This document shows, piece by piece, positions 27,260 to 36,321 of a DNA stretch of 64,000 nucleotides (its first letter is position 1; each line of letters begins with the position of its first letter). A program made the translations under genes and the position numbers. This DNA is from Nocardiaceae bacterium (GTDB lineage Bacteria > Actinomycetota > Actinomycetes > Mycobacteriales > Mycobacteriaceae), in NCBI GenBank assembly GCA_021372355.1, contig JAJFUQ010000005.1, forward strand, positions 62,001 through 126,000, read 5' to 3'. The notes beneath the pieces were generated by a model. It was not told where the DNA came from and made no database searches. It saw nothing but the letters and a program-made list of their open reading frames with translations.

Positions 27260-29254
27260 GTGGCTGATCTGCCCGACGTTCCGTCGCTTCTCGCGTCAGC
27301 CGTACAGGCTCTGGGCGGTGTCGAGCGTGCGAACCAGTTGACGATGGCGGAGGCGGTCGCCGAATCCATCTCGTCGGAGCGTCATCTCGCGGTGCAGGCC
27401 GGAACCGGAACCGGTAAGTCGCTCGCATACCTCGTGCCGAGCATTCGGTACGCACTCGAGACCGATCAGACCGTCGTCGTGTCGACCGCGACGATCGCGC
27501 TGCAGAACCAGCTCGTCGACCGTGACCTCCCCCGCCTGGCGAAGGCGCTCGAGGAACCGCTCGGCCGGGCGCCGAAGTTCGCGATTCTCAAAGGCCGCAA
27601 CAACTACGTCTGCCGTAACAAGACCGAGGGCACGGTTCCCGAAGATCCGGCCGAGGAACTGTTCGACGCTTTCGCGATCTCGCGGCTCGGTCGTGAGGTC
27701 CAGAAGTTGCACGCCTGGGCCGCGGAAACCGAAACGGGTGACCGCGATGAGGTGAAGCCGGGCGTTTCGGATCGCGCGTGGCGGCAGGTCAGCGTCAATT
27801 CGCGCGAATGCCTCGGGCGCACGCGCTGCCCGTTCGGCGAGGAATGCTTCGCCGAACTCGCCCGCGCGAAGGCCTCGAAGGCCGACGTCGTCGTCACGAA
27901 CCATGCGTTGCTCGCGATCGACGCGATCAGCGGCATCCCCGTTCTGCCCGAGCACGATGTCGTCGTCATCGACGAAGCGCACGAACTCGTCGACCGCGTC
28001 ACCAGCGCAGCGACTGCAGAGCTGAGCCCGGGCATGGTGACGATGGCCGCGCGGCGCTGCACGAAGCTCGTCGAAGACGGAGACGTCGATCGACTCGAAG
28101 CCGCGGCAGAGGCGTGGGACCAGCTTCTCGGCGAACTCGCTCCGGGGCGCTGGGATGAAATGCCCGACGGCGTCGCCGCGGTCCTCGCGTTGATCCGAGA
28201 CTCCGCGTGGAACGTGCGCACCGCGCTCGCGCCGCCCGGACAGTCGGACAAGGGTGATCCCGACACCGCCGCTGCCCGCGGCGTGGCCGTTGCGGCGATC
28301 GACGACGTGCACGACGCCGCGGTCCGCGCACTCACCGCGTTCGACGCGGACCCGGCCGCCCGACGCGACGTCGTATGGCTCGCGTTCGACGAGATGCGCG
28401 GCGGTGCCCAACGTCGCGTCGTTCGAGTGGCGCCGCTCGCTGTCGGCGGCTTGCTGCGCACCCGGCTGTTCGAGCCCTCGACGGTCGTCCTGACCTCCGC
28501 GACTCTGCAGGTCGGCGGGTCGTTCGACGGCCTCGCGATCAACTGGGGCCTGCCGCCACAGTCCGCGGAAGAGATACCGCCTGGAATGGCGTGGTCGGCG
28601 CTCGATGTCGGCTCACCGTTCGATCACCGCAAGGCCGGAATCCTCTACCTCGCGAAGCATCTCCCCCAGCCAGGCCGCGACGGTCTGCAGCCCGCATACC
28701 TCGACGAGATCGAAGAACTCATCACGGCAGCAGGTGGGCGCACACTCGCACTGTTCTCGTCGATGCGCGCCGCCCGGGCCGCCGCCGAGGCGATGACGGA
28801 CCGGCTCAGCACGCCGGTCCTCTGTCAGGGTGACGATTCGATGCCAGCTCTCGTGACGAAGTTCGCCGAGGACGAATCCGCTTCCCTCTTCGGCACTTTG
28901 ACCTTGTGGCAGGGCGTGGATGTGCCGGGACCGTCGCTGAGCCTCGTCATCATGGACCGCATCCCGTTCCCGCGCCCGGACGATCCGCTGCTCGTTGCCC
29001 GACAGCGGGCAGTCGAATCCCGCGGTGGAAACGGCTTCATGACGGTCGCCGTCACGCACGCGGCGCTATTGCTCGCGCAAGGCACCGGGCGACTACTGCG
29101 CAGCGTCAACGACAAGGGCGTCATCGCCGTGCTCGACCCGCGCCTGGCGACCGCACGCTATGGCGGATTCTTGAGGGCATCGCTGCCGCCGTACTGGACG
29201 ACGACCGATCCCGAACTCGTTCGGAAGGCGCTGCGCCGGTTGGTCGGAGACTAG
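27260..29254 (+). CDS. dinG: DinG-type superfamily 2 DNA helicase
   Basis: The product has 664 residues. This is an iron-sulfur XPD-like helicase, counterpart of M. tuberculosis Rv1329c. Walker A is QAGTGTGKSLAYL, VVVSTATIALQNQLVDRD is motif Ia, and VVVIDEAHEL carries the DEAH box. Four cysteines, in the order YVCRN, RECLG, TRCPF and EECFA, form the expected iron-sulfur cluster. The C-terminal helicase half has FGTLTLWQGVDVPG and AQGTGRLLRS (motif VI). GTG 27260 matches the family start. It reads in the same direction as pncB, its immediate neighbour in M. tuberculosis, but lies 16 kb away here. Confidence 0.93.
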   Translation: MADLPDVPSLLASAVQALGGVERANQLTMAEAVAESISSERHLAVQAGTGTGKSLAYLVPSIRYALETDQTVVVSTATIALQNQLVDRDLPRLAKALEEPLGRAPKFAILKGRNNYVCRNKTEGTVPEDPAEELFDAFAISRLGREVQKLHAWAAETETGDRDEVKPGVSDRAWRQVSVNSRECLGRTRCPFGEECFAELARAKASKADVVVTNHALLAIDAISGIPVLPEHDVVVIDEAHELVDRVTSAATAELSPGMVTMAARRCTKLVEDGDVDRLEAAAEAWDQLLGELAPGRWDEMPDGVAAVLALIRDSAWNVRTALAPPGQSDKGDPDTAAARGVAVAAIDDVHDAAVRALTAFDADPAARRDVVWLAFDEMRGGAQRRVVRVAPLAVGGLLRTRLFEPSTVVLTSATLQVGGSFDGLAINWGLPPQSAEEIPPGMAWSALDVGSPFDHRKAGILYLAKHLPQPGRDGLQPAYLDEIEELITAAGGRTLALFSSMRAARAAAEAMTDRLSTPVLCQGDDSMPALVTKFAEDESASLFGTLTLWQGVDVPGPSLSLVIMDRIPFPRPDDPLLVARQRAVESRGGNGFMTVAVTHAALLLAQGTGRLLRSVNDKGVIAVLDPRLATARYGGFLRASLPPYWTTTDPELVRKALRRLVGD

Positions 29255-29374
29255 CTGTTGGCGCGCTTGGGCTTCCCCGTGCAGAGCCGCCGATGCAGAA
29301 TTCGTGCCGATCTCATGCCCGGTTGGACGGCCCGCTTGGACGCACAGTTCCCGTCCGACAGAGATTGTTCGACA

Positions 29375-30364
29375 TCAGTCACCGAGCAGTTCCTTGACCC
29401 GGTCGGACTCGGCGAAACCGCGGAAGCGTCGCCGGATGACCTCGTCCAAGATGCCGTGCTTTCGCGATGCCGCAATCGCACGCGGAGCAAAGCGGAGCGC
29501 TTCCTCGATCATGTCCTCGGCGGTGATGCCCATTTCGAGGAGTAGTTGCGCCAGCGTGTAGTTCGCATTCCGTTCGAAGAAGACGTTGATGCCTTCTTCG
29601 ATCGCGGTGCGAATCGGCCGAGTCGTGCGCACGTCGCGAAGCAACTCGAAGGCGACCAGGAGGAAGTCCTCGATGTCGCTGGCTTCGATCGTGGTCGTCA
29701 GCCCGCGACCATCGCTCGACGAGTTGATCGCCGCCACGATGTTGTGCGCGATGTCGGCCGGATCGGTCTTGTCCCGTTGGACCATCGTCGCGAGTTGTTC
29801 GGCGACCCCGTGCAGGAATGCGTCAGCGCGCTGCTCGGCGTCAGGGAGGATCCGCTCGACGATTCCTCCGGTCAGTTGCAGAACGCGACCGAGGCCCTTC
29901 GTTTCGACACTGCGATTCTTCTTCAAAGCGTCCACAGCGGCCTGGTACACCAGAGCCGCGGACGAGCGCCGAACGAACTCGCTCTGATAGATCGCGCCGA
30001 TCAGGCGCTGAAACGCGGGAACGTTCTCGAGTCGCCCAAAAGCCTCTTTGACGCCGTTCTCCAGATCGAGGCTCGATTCCGGGTCGAACAGTCGGTCATG
30101 GATTCGCACGGCGATCTCGGACAGCAGATCGACAAAGGTGTCCTCGAAGCGCCATTCGAGCGCGTACTTCACCGCAACGCCGCGGACCTGCTGCGGGCTG
30201 ACGACCTCACTGAGCGTGAGCTTCTCCGCGGCGATCATTGCAAGGCGGACTTCTTCGTGGACCCAGCGCACGAAAAGCTCACCCGACAGTTGCTCGTTGC
30301 AGTAATCCACGAGCGCGTCGAGGAGGGCGGCCGACTTGTCGTCGGGGATACCGGGTGAATCCAC
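29375..30364 (-). CDS. conserved hypothetical protein, all-helical
   Basis: The product has 329 residues, family not recognised. It is acidic and predicted largely helical, without membrane segments, signal peptide or catalytic motif. Distinct pieces are ALLDALVDYCNEQLSGELF near the start, RFEDTFVDLLSEIAVRIHDR, and a C-terminal ANYTLAQLLLEMGITAEDMI. It is followed on the same strand by nothing close; upstream on that strand is a cyclase gene (35 bp from its stop to this start), so the two may be co-transcribed. Confidence 0.7.
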   Translation of the reverse strand: MDSPGIPDDKSAALLDALVDYCNEQLSGELFVRWVHEEVRLAMIAAEKLTLSEVVSPQQVRGVAVKYALEWRFEDTFVDLLSEIAVRIHDRLFDPESSLDLENGVKEAFGRLENVPAFQRLIGAIYQSEFVRRSSAALVYQAAVDALKKNRSVETKGLGRVLQLTGGIVERILPDAEQRADAFLHGVAEQLATMVQRDKTDPADIAHNIVAAINSSSDGRGLTTTIEASDIEDFLLVAFELLRDVRTTRPIRTAIEEGINVFFERNANYTLAQLLLEMGITAEDMIEEALRFAPRAIAASRKHGILDEVIRRRFRGFAESDRVKELLGD

Positions 30365-30398
30365 CCCGCAATCCTATGGGTTGATCTTGGCCGGAAGG

Positions 30399-31067
30399 TC
30401 AGCTTTGTGGGCGGGGCCACGCGAGGCGCGTGAGTTTGCCGCGACCGCGCAGTTCAACGAGTTCGCCGACTTCCCAGTGCGCGCGTTCTTCATCTCGAGC
30501 GAAATTGACGGTGTACTCCGAGGCGACGACGCGACCTTCGTGCTTCTTCGCAAGCTCGGTGAGACGCGCGGCCTCATTGACCGGCTGACCGATCACCGTG
30601 TATTCGAATCGAGTACTCGAGCCGATGTTGCCGGCGAGCACCGTGCCCGCGGCGACGCCGATGCCGGCCTGCATCTCAGGATTGCCGACGAGCGCCTCGT
30701 GGAGTTCGCGCGCCGCTTTGAGAGAATCGCCGGCAGCGTCCGCGGAGTATGCGGGAGCACCGAAAATCACGAGCGCCTCGTCACCGATGAACTTGTTGAC
30801 GAAGCCGCCGTTGCGCTCGACGACGTCGACGACGATGTCGAAGAACCGATTCAGAAGGTCCACGACCTGTGCCGGGCGCATCATCGCGACCTTTTTCGTC
30901 GAGCCGACGAGATCGATGAAAAGAACCGCGACGAACCGAACATCGCCTTCGCGATTGGCTCCGGAGACGAGTTCGCGCTCGGCCACATCTTCGCCGACAT
31001 GATGTGCGAGCAGTTGCCGGAGTCGGAGGTTCTCGGCTTCGAGTTCATCGATCCGTTCGGCGGTCAC
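30399..31067 (-). CDS. class III adenylate cyclase, coiled coil plus catalytic domain
   Basis: The product has 222 residues. A short heptad-like coiled coil (IDELEAENLRLRQLLAHHV) leads into the catalytic domain. Present are AVLFIDLVGSTK (metal Asp), GFVNKFIGDEALVIFGAP (Lys and second Asp), AGIGVAAGTVLAGNIGS and PVNEAARLTELA (Asn and Arg). All residues for cAMP synthesis are therefore present. Unlike many mycobacterial relatives with the same HVGEDVAE linker, it has no membrane or HAMP part: the GTG start at 31067 is preceded by no suitable coding sequence. It may form dimers through the coiled coil. Confidence 0.87.
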   Translation of the reverse strand: MTAERIDELEAENLRLRQLLAHHVGEDVAERELVSGANREGDVRFVAVLFIDLVGSTKKVAMMRPAQVVDLLNRFFDIVVDVVERNGGFVNKFIGDEALVIFGAPAYSADAAGDSLKAARELHEALVGNPEMQAGIGVAAGTVLAGNIGSSTRFEYTVIGQPVNEAARLTELAKKHEGRVVASEYTVNFARDEERAHWEVGELVELRGRGKLTRLAWPRPQS

Positions 31068-31261
31068 GTCGCCAATTGTCGCAGGCTCACCCGCGCCAAG
31101 AGGCGCGGTAGACGAACGAAGGACTTTGTCCAGTTCGTTATCCCCGTGGCTACGAAACGTGATTCACTTTCGCGGCGATAAGTTAACAACTGCATCAATA
31201 GTGATCGTTTTCCCCTTCGGTCACACCAGCTCCACCGGATGCCGAACAACCGACGGATTGA

Positions 31262-33130
31262 ATGCTGATGAGACCACTGACGAGACGTGAAGCAATGTGG
31301 GCGCTCGGCGCCGCAGCGGGTGCCGCCGCGGCCGGAACCGTCGTTTCTTCGGCAGATGCGGTGCCACTGCCCCCGCCCGGTGGACCGATTCCCGACATCG
31401 CACCGGTTCCGGTGTCCCCGCTGGGGTATCACTCCCCGCCGTTGCAGCCGTACGTCGACAAACTCCCCATTCCCGCGCGCCGAGGAAACTCCGGGCAATT
31501 GTCGATGGTCGCCGGACCGCACAGGTTCCATCGCGACCTCCCGCCGACCCGAGTATGGGGTTACGACCAGGCATATCTCGGACCGACGCTGATCGCGCAG
31601 AGCCACGTCACTGCCAATCTGACGGTCACCAACCAACTCGGCGTACATCCGCTCGCGCAGCACGTCGACACGACGCTCCACGGCGCCACCGAAGAAGACA
31701 AGACGAACCCGCGGTCGAACATCCACCTGCACGGCGGTGTCACTCCCGCGTCGTCGGACGGGCACCCTTACGACACGGTGCGCAACGGCGGGGCGATCAC
31801 CTACAACTATCCGCATCGCCAAGAGGCGATGACCCTCTGGTACCACGACCACGCGGTCGGCATCACACGGCTCAATGTGCACGCCGGCCTGGCCGGGGCG
31901 TACTGGATACGCGACGAATTCGACACGGGCGAGGCCGACAATCCACTTGGCCTACCCAGTGGTGAGTACGAGATCCCGCTCGTGGTGCAGGACAAGATCT
32001 TCCGTCCCGACGGCACCATGGTCCCGCTTCTGTGGTTCTTCCTTCCGACCAACTTCAATCAGGCCGGCAACTTCGGCGACGTGGCCTGCGTCAACGGAGT
32101 CGCGTGGCCCCGACTCGACGTCAAGCGCGGGATCTACCGCTTCCGGTTCGTCAACGGCAGCAATTCGCGCAACTACCAATTCACACTGAGCGAAGACGTG
32201 CCGATGTGGGTCATCGGCAGCGATCAGGGTCTGCTCAACGCTCCCGTCAAGGTCGAAGACTTCGGATCGATGCCGGGCGAGCGGTACGACGTCCTCATCG
32301 ATTTCCGCAACGTTCCGCCGGGCACCCGCATCGTGCTGCAAAACGTCGCCAACAACTCGGTGGGCGACGCCGCGTTCATGATTCAGGCGCTGCCGAACAT
32401 CATGGAATTCGTCGTCGGCCCCGAGAAAGGCTTCACTGGCGGGATCCCGAAGCGCCTGCGCGGCGGACCGGGACTCCCGGCGGCGATTCCGGGCCTCACC
32501 AAGCCGGACCGAGTTCGCTCGATGACGATGCTGACACTCCTCGACGAGGAACGTCCCCAGAGCGGCGCGCCCGCCATGAACACACTCAACAACCTGCGGT
32601 TCCATACCGAGGACGTCGAGATGGTGCCCTCTGGCTCCGTCGAGCAGTGGGACCTCATCAACAGCACCCTGGTCGATCACCCGATCCACATCCACCTGTG
32701 CAAGTTCCGCGTCATCGGACGTCAGCCGTTCAACTCGGCGGCCTACTTCGGCTCGAACCCGCCGCCTGCCGAAGAAGGCCGGCGGTGGAACCCCTCGGCC
32801 GACAACTACGTCATCGGCCCGATGGAGCCTCCGGAGCCCGAGGAGGTCGGCTGGAAGGACACGGTCGCGTGCCCGGTCGGCTTCATCACGCGCATCCTCG
32901 TGTACTTCCCGTCACGCGACGAGATGGGATTCGACCCGGACGCGCCCTTCGCCGTCAACGAGCCGATCCCGACGACCGGAATGTCGATGCCGGGGATGTC
33001 CATGCCCGGCATGTCGATGCCGATGCCAAAGACCACGTCCGGGTCGAAGCAGGCGCAGGGATACGTCTGGCACTGCCACATCCTGGACCACGAGGATCAC
33101 GACATGATGCTGCCGATGCGGGTGATGTGA
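31262..33130 (+). CDS. Tat-exported multicopper oxidase with methionine-rich insert
   Basis: The product has 622 residues. LTRREAMWALGAAAGAAAAG is a Tat-type signal with twin arginines. Copper ligands are in SNIHLHGG, LWYHDHAVG, HPIHIHLC and YVWHCHILDHEDHDMM, the four standard blocks; the last has the type 1 HCHxxxH...M pattern. The general plan resembles CotA/bilirubin oxidase and phenoxazinone synthase. Between residues 573 and 589 the repeat GMSMP occurs three times, a Met-rich stretch like those that bind Cu(I) in CueO. It may oxidise Cu(I), manganese or phenolics outside the cell. ATG 31262 or 31268 is the start. Confidence 0.92.
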   Translation: MLMRPLTRREAMWALGAAAGAAAAGTVVSSADAVPLPPPGGPIPDIAPVPVSPLGYHSPPLQPYVDKLPIPARRGNSGQLSMVAGPHRFHRDLPPTRVWGYDQAYLGPTLIAQSHVTANLTVTNQLGVHPLAQHVDTTLHGATEEDKTNPRSNIHLHGGVTPASSDGHPYDTVRNGGAITYNYPHRQEAMTLWYHDHAVGITRLNVHAGLAGAYWIRDEFDTGEADNPLGLPSGEYEIPLVVQDKIFRPDGTMVPLLWFFLPTNFNQAGNFGDVACVNGVAWPRLDVKRGIYRFRFVNGSNSRNYQFTLSEDVPMWVIGSDQGLLNAPVKVEDFGSMPGERYDVLIDFRNVPPGTRIVLQNVANNSVGDAAFMIQALPNIMEFVVGPEKGFTGGIPKRLRGGPGLPAAIPGLTKPDRVRSMTMLTLLDEERPQSGAPAMNTLNNLRFHTEDVEMVPSGSVEQWDLINSTLVDHPIHIHLCKFRVIGRQPFNSAAYFGSNPPPAEEGRRWNPSADNYVIGPMEPPEPEEVGWKDTVACPVGFITRILVYFPSRDEMGFDPDAPFAVNEPIPTTGMSMPGMSMPGMSMPMPKTTSGSKQAQGYVWHCHILDHEDHDMMLPMRVM

Positions 33131-33133
33131 CCG

Positions 33134-33484
33134 CTAGATGACGGTGGGCGCGGGCGGGAACGACATCGGGAACTCGCCCTTGATGTCGACCATGACGCAT
33201 GTCGGATTTCCACCGGCGTTAAGCAGTCGCCAGCCGGGGACGGTGATGAACCGACCGCTCGACATGTCGGTCCGTCCGGCGCAGTATTTGTCCATCTCGG
33301 CCTCGGTCGAGAAGGCACACAGCCAGTGCACTCCGCCCATGGACCCCAGGTACACGTCTTCGTCGTCGGTCAGGGGCACGAACAGCCAGGCCTGGCGGAA
33401 CGCCTCGCGCAGCACGTTGGGCTGACCGGCGCCGCGGTAGTACGCGCCGATCTCATCCCGCAGTGTGACCAGTCCGTCGATCAT
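33134..33484 (-). CDS. SseB-like protein
   Basis: The product has 116 residues. It resembles the N-terminal domain of SseB/YhfI-type proteins: REAFRQAWLFVPLTDDEDVY, then a short GVHWLCAFSTEAEMDKY and PGWRLLNAGGNPTCVMVD. The function of these domains is unknown. ATG 33484 follows AGGAG by five bases and is preferred over 33520. Its stop lies 3 bp from that of the multicopper oxidase gene on the other strand. Confidence 0.6.
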   Translation of the reverse strand: MIDGLVTLRDEIGAYYRGAGQPNVLREAFRQAWLFVPLTDDEDVYLGSMGGVHWLCAFSTEAEMDKYCAGRTDMSSGRFITVPGWRLLNAGGNPTCVMVDIKGEFPMSFPPAPTVI

Positions 33485-33557
33485 CACAGCTCCTCTGACA
33501 GACGAATTCATCTGGTTCATCGCCCGGGGAGCGTGCGTCCGTTACGGCTCGGCTCGA

Positions 33558-34127
33558 TCAGTCGAGCGCGACCTCGCGGAATGCGGAAAGGATGCGGTGA
33601 GTGAGACCCCAGATGACCAGGTTGTCGAAGGGTGCGGGCTCGCCCGTGCGAACGTTCCACGCCGGCCAGGGCCCGACGAGGCGGTTCGGGTATCGGATGC
33701 GGTAGCTCGAGTCCGTGATGATCGACAGCGGAATCCAGTGCGCGCCAGCCACTTCCCGCGGATCAGGCGAGAAGGGCACCGCTTCGGGAATGTGGAAGAC
33801 GACCGGTGTGACGACGCCCTTCATAATTCGTCCGCCGATGTCATCCAGCCGACCGACAGCCTCCCCCAACTCCACTCCGACCTCTTCGAAGGCCTCGCGA
33901 CGAGCGGTCGCGACCGCGTCCACGTCGGTCGGATCGACTTTTCCGCCGGGCAGCGCGGCATGCCCAGACCACGGATCGCCGTCGTGCTTGGTGCGCCGGA
34001 TGATCGCAAAACGAGGATCCGCCTCGGCGGTGATGATGAGTGCGGTGGCCGCCTGCAAGCCGTGCGAGAGCTCGATCGTGTTCGGGCGGTGGGCCGACAC
34101 TCGGCGGAGTACGTCATCGAGACTCAC
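33558..34127 (-). CDS. NUDIX hydrolase, probable CoA pyrophosphatase
   Basis: The product has 189 residues from GTG 34127 (TTG 34136 is possible). The NUDIX box reads GGKVDPTDVDAVATARREAFEEVGV, split here as GGKVDPTDVDAV and ATARREAFEEVGV, with the REAFEE metal site intact. It is preceded by IIRRTKHDGDPWSGHAALP, the arginine-rich segment typical of the NudL/NUDT7 CoA diphosphatase branch. The D in place of the usual first glutamate also occurs in that branch. It may cut CoA or acyl-CoA. Divergent from the methyltransferase at 34157. Confidence 0.85.
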   Translation of the reverse strand: MSLDDVLRRVSAHRPNTIELSHGLQAATALIITAEADPRFAIIRRTKHDGDPWSGHAALPGGKVDPTDVDAVATARREAFEEVGVELGEAVGRLDDIGGRIMKGVVTPVVFHIPEAVPFSPDPREVAGAHWIPLSIITDSSYRIRYPNRLVGPWPAWNVRTGEPAPFDNLVIWGLTHRILSAFREVALD

Positions 34128-34156
34128 GGTTACCAACCTACGACTAGGTTCGAATC

Positions 34157-34768
34157 ATGAATATCGGCGGGCAGCTTTTCGCGCACTTCTACGACCGGAT
34201 TTTCGAACGCATCGAACGTGCCGGCCTCACGGACCTGCGTCGCGAACTGCTCAGCTACGCGACGGGCGACGTTCTGGAGATCGGCGCCGGCACGGGCCTC
34301 AACCTCGCGCTGTACCCGGATGCCATCGAAACTCTGACGCTGGCCGAGCCAGAGGGGCCGATGCTCAAGCAACTCGCGCACAAGGTCGACGGGCGCGTGC
34401 TGCAGGTGGTCGAAGCGCCAGCCGAAGAGTTGCCGTTCTCCGTCGAGACGTTCGATACCGTCGTTTCGACGCTTGTCCTGTGCACCGTCAATGACCCGGC
34501 ACGAGCCCTCAGCGAGATCCGGCGGGTGCTGCGTCCCGGCGGGAAGCTGCTGTTCCTCGAACATGTGCGAGGCGACGGTTCGATCGTCAAATGGCAGGAC
34601 CGGCTCAACGGCATCAACAAAGTCATCGCACACGGCTGCAATTGCAACCGAGACACCCTCGCGTCGATCCGCGCGGCGGGCTTCACCGTGTTGCGGGTTT
34701 CGAACGACAAACTGCCCAAGGCACCGGCGCATCTTCGCCCGCTGATCTGGGGAATCGCGCAGGCGTGA
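34157..34768 (+). CDS. class I SAM-dependent methyltransferase (METTL7-like)
   Basis: The product has 203 residues. The SAM motif is DVLEIGAGTGLNLALYP, motif II is TLAEPEGPMLKQL, and FDTVVSTLVLCTVNDPARAL, LRPGGKLLFLEHVR follow. This order is typical of the small methyltransferases related to METTL7/UbiE. The substrate is unknown. A 16-residue NGINKVIAHGCNCNRD stretch carries two cysteines. It converges on the kinase gene with one base between stops. Confidence 0.85.
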   Translation: MNIGGQLFAHFYDRIFERIERAGLTDLRRELLSYATGDVLEIGAGTGLNLALYPDAIETLTLAEPEGPMLKQLAHKVDGRVLQVVEAPAEELPFSVETFDTVVSTLVLCTVNDPARALSEIRRVLRPGGKLLFLEHVRGDGSIVKWQDRLNGINKVIAHGCNCNRDTLASIRAAGFTVLRVSNDKLPKAPAHLRPLIWGIAQA

Positions 34769-34769
34769 C

Positions 34770-36239
34770 CTAGCGCGTGTCGCTGTCGATGAGCATCTTG
34801 CCGCTCTTCATGACGATGTGGAACGTGAGCGACTTGGTGGTTCCGCCCGCGGTCAGACTTGCGAGGGTCACATCGATCGAACCGTCGGATTGGTTCGGAC
34901 TGGGCACCTGAATGTTCCGGTAATTGGTGACCCCGTGCGCCTTCCAGTAGGTGACGAACTCATCCTGGGACCCGTAGACCTTCTGGGCGGCCGGAGTCAG
35001 CATGTCCCACGACTGAGCGATGGTCGACGAACCGGAGATCAGATTCGTGTAGAACGAATCGATCAGAGTGGCCGCCGCGCCGCCGTTGACGGTGCCGTCG
35101 CTCTCCGTCTTGCCGAGGTCGTCGGTCTGCTCTGTCCCGTTGCCCAGCCCGAGACCGGCGATGCCGCCGTCGAGGTTGCTGATACCCCAGATGACGCCAC
35201 CGAGCGCTACGAGCACGGCAATGACTGCAGCCAGATATCCAAGCCCGGTTCGACGCTTCGGCTTCACCACGGGATACGGCTCACGCGGGGTGGCGTATCC
35301 GGCGTTCGCAATAGGTCGACCGACGGGGATCGGCTGCTGGATGTGGGCCGTTCGCTGGGTCGGCATCACCTGCGTCGCCGTCGCCTTGACCGGCCCGGCG
35401 TTGACGAACTGCGCGAGGGCGTTCTCGGTCTCCTGCATCGACGGGCGATTCCGGGGATCGGGATCGAGCAGTGCCGTCATCAGATCGGTCGCCGGTCCGG
35501 CGCGGTGCGGAGTGCTCACCTGCCCGTTGGCTGCGGCATAGAGAATCGCGAGTGGGTTCTCCTTGAGCCCGTACGGCGGCTCCCCTTCGAGTGCATGGAA
35601 AAGCGTTGCACCCAAACCGAATACGTCGGAGGCGGGCGTCGGCTCGGCGCCGCGCGCGATCTCCGGCGGGATGTACGCAGCGGTACCGGAGACGAGTCCG
35701 GTCGCGGTGAGGGTGGTGTCGCCGACGGCCTTCGAGATTCCGAAGTCGGTGATCTTCACCTTGCCGTGGTCGTCGATGAGGATGTTGCCGGGCTTGACGT
35801 CACGGTGGACCAACCCGGCCTTGTGTGCGGCAGCGAGCGCGGCGGCCGCCTGACGACCGATCTGCGCGACCTCGGAAAGCGGCAGCCTGGACCGCCTCGC
35901 GAGGATCTGCGACATGCTCTTGCCTTCGAAGTACTCCATCACCAGGCACGGATCGCCGTTGCTCTCGGTGATGTCGAAGAACACGATCGCGTTCGGGTGC
36001 TGCAGCTTCGACGCATTGCGCGCCTCGCGGATCGCGCGCTGGCGAATCAGTTCGCGCTCGGAGTCCGGGAGGCTCGGCTGAATCGGGATCTGCTTGATGG
36101 CGACGACGCGGCCGAGGCGCTCATCAATCGCGCGCCAGACAACACCAGTACCGCCACTGCCGATCCGTTCGACAAGGCGGTAATGACCCGCGATTACCTG
36201 GCTGGATTCGATGACGTCTCTCCGGTTCTGGTCTTCGAT
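34770..36239 (-). CDS. Ser/Thr protein kinase with one TM segment, no standard start codon
   Basis: About 489 residues. The kinase domain has the glycine loop ERIGSGGTGVVW, AIKQ lysine, HRDVKPGN catalytic loop, ITDFGISK and SGTAAYIPPE. A proline-rich linker leads to one membrane helix (GLGYLAAVIAVLVALGGVIW) and an outer domain with NTF2-like features (LIDSFYTNLISGSS). The frame is open from a TGA at 36264-36266, but no ATG, GTG or TTG occurs until 35984, beyond the glycine loop and lysine. The coordinate given uses ATC 36239. A frame change near 36240 would join the frame to ATG 36257 (MARTIDD). Divergent from an ECF sigma gene. Confidence 0.8.
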   Translation of the reverse strand: MEDQNRRDVIESSQVIAGHYRLVERIGSGGTGVVWRAIDERLGRVVAIKQIPIQPSLPDSERELIRQRAIREARNASKLQHPNAIVFFDITESNGDPCLVMEYFEGKSMSQILARRSRLPLSEVAQIGRQAAAALAAAHKAGLVHRDVKPGNILIDDHGKVKITDFGISKAVGDTTLTATGLVSGTAAYIPPEIARGAEPTPASDVFGLGATLFHALEGEPPYGLKENPLAILYAAANGQVSTPHRAGPATDLMTALLDPDPRNRPSMQETENALAQFVNAGPVKATATQVMPTQRTAHIQQPIPVGRPIANAGYATPREPYPVVKPKRRTGLGYLAAVIAVLVALGGVIWGISNLDGGIAGLGLGNGTEQTDDLGKTESDGTVNGGAAATLIDSFYTNLISGSSTIAQSWDMLTPAAQKVYGSQDEFVTYWKAHGVTNYRNIQVPSPNQSDGSIDVTLASLTAGGTTKSLTFHIVMKSGKMLIDSDTR

Positions 36240-36321
36240 CGTCGATTGTACGGGCCATGCCGGTCAGACTGTGCCCCACGACGCGTTACGGTTGGGCCCG
36301 AATCGGCAAAGAAAGAGGGTC

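Noticed and set aside
29258..29545. A short plus-strand frame after dinG as a possible gene
   Set aside because: It has no family features and runs antisense into the well-formed hypothetical gene ending at 29375.
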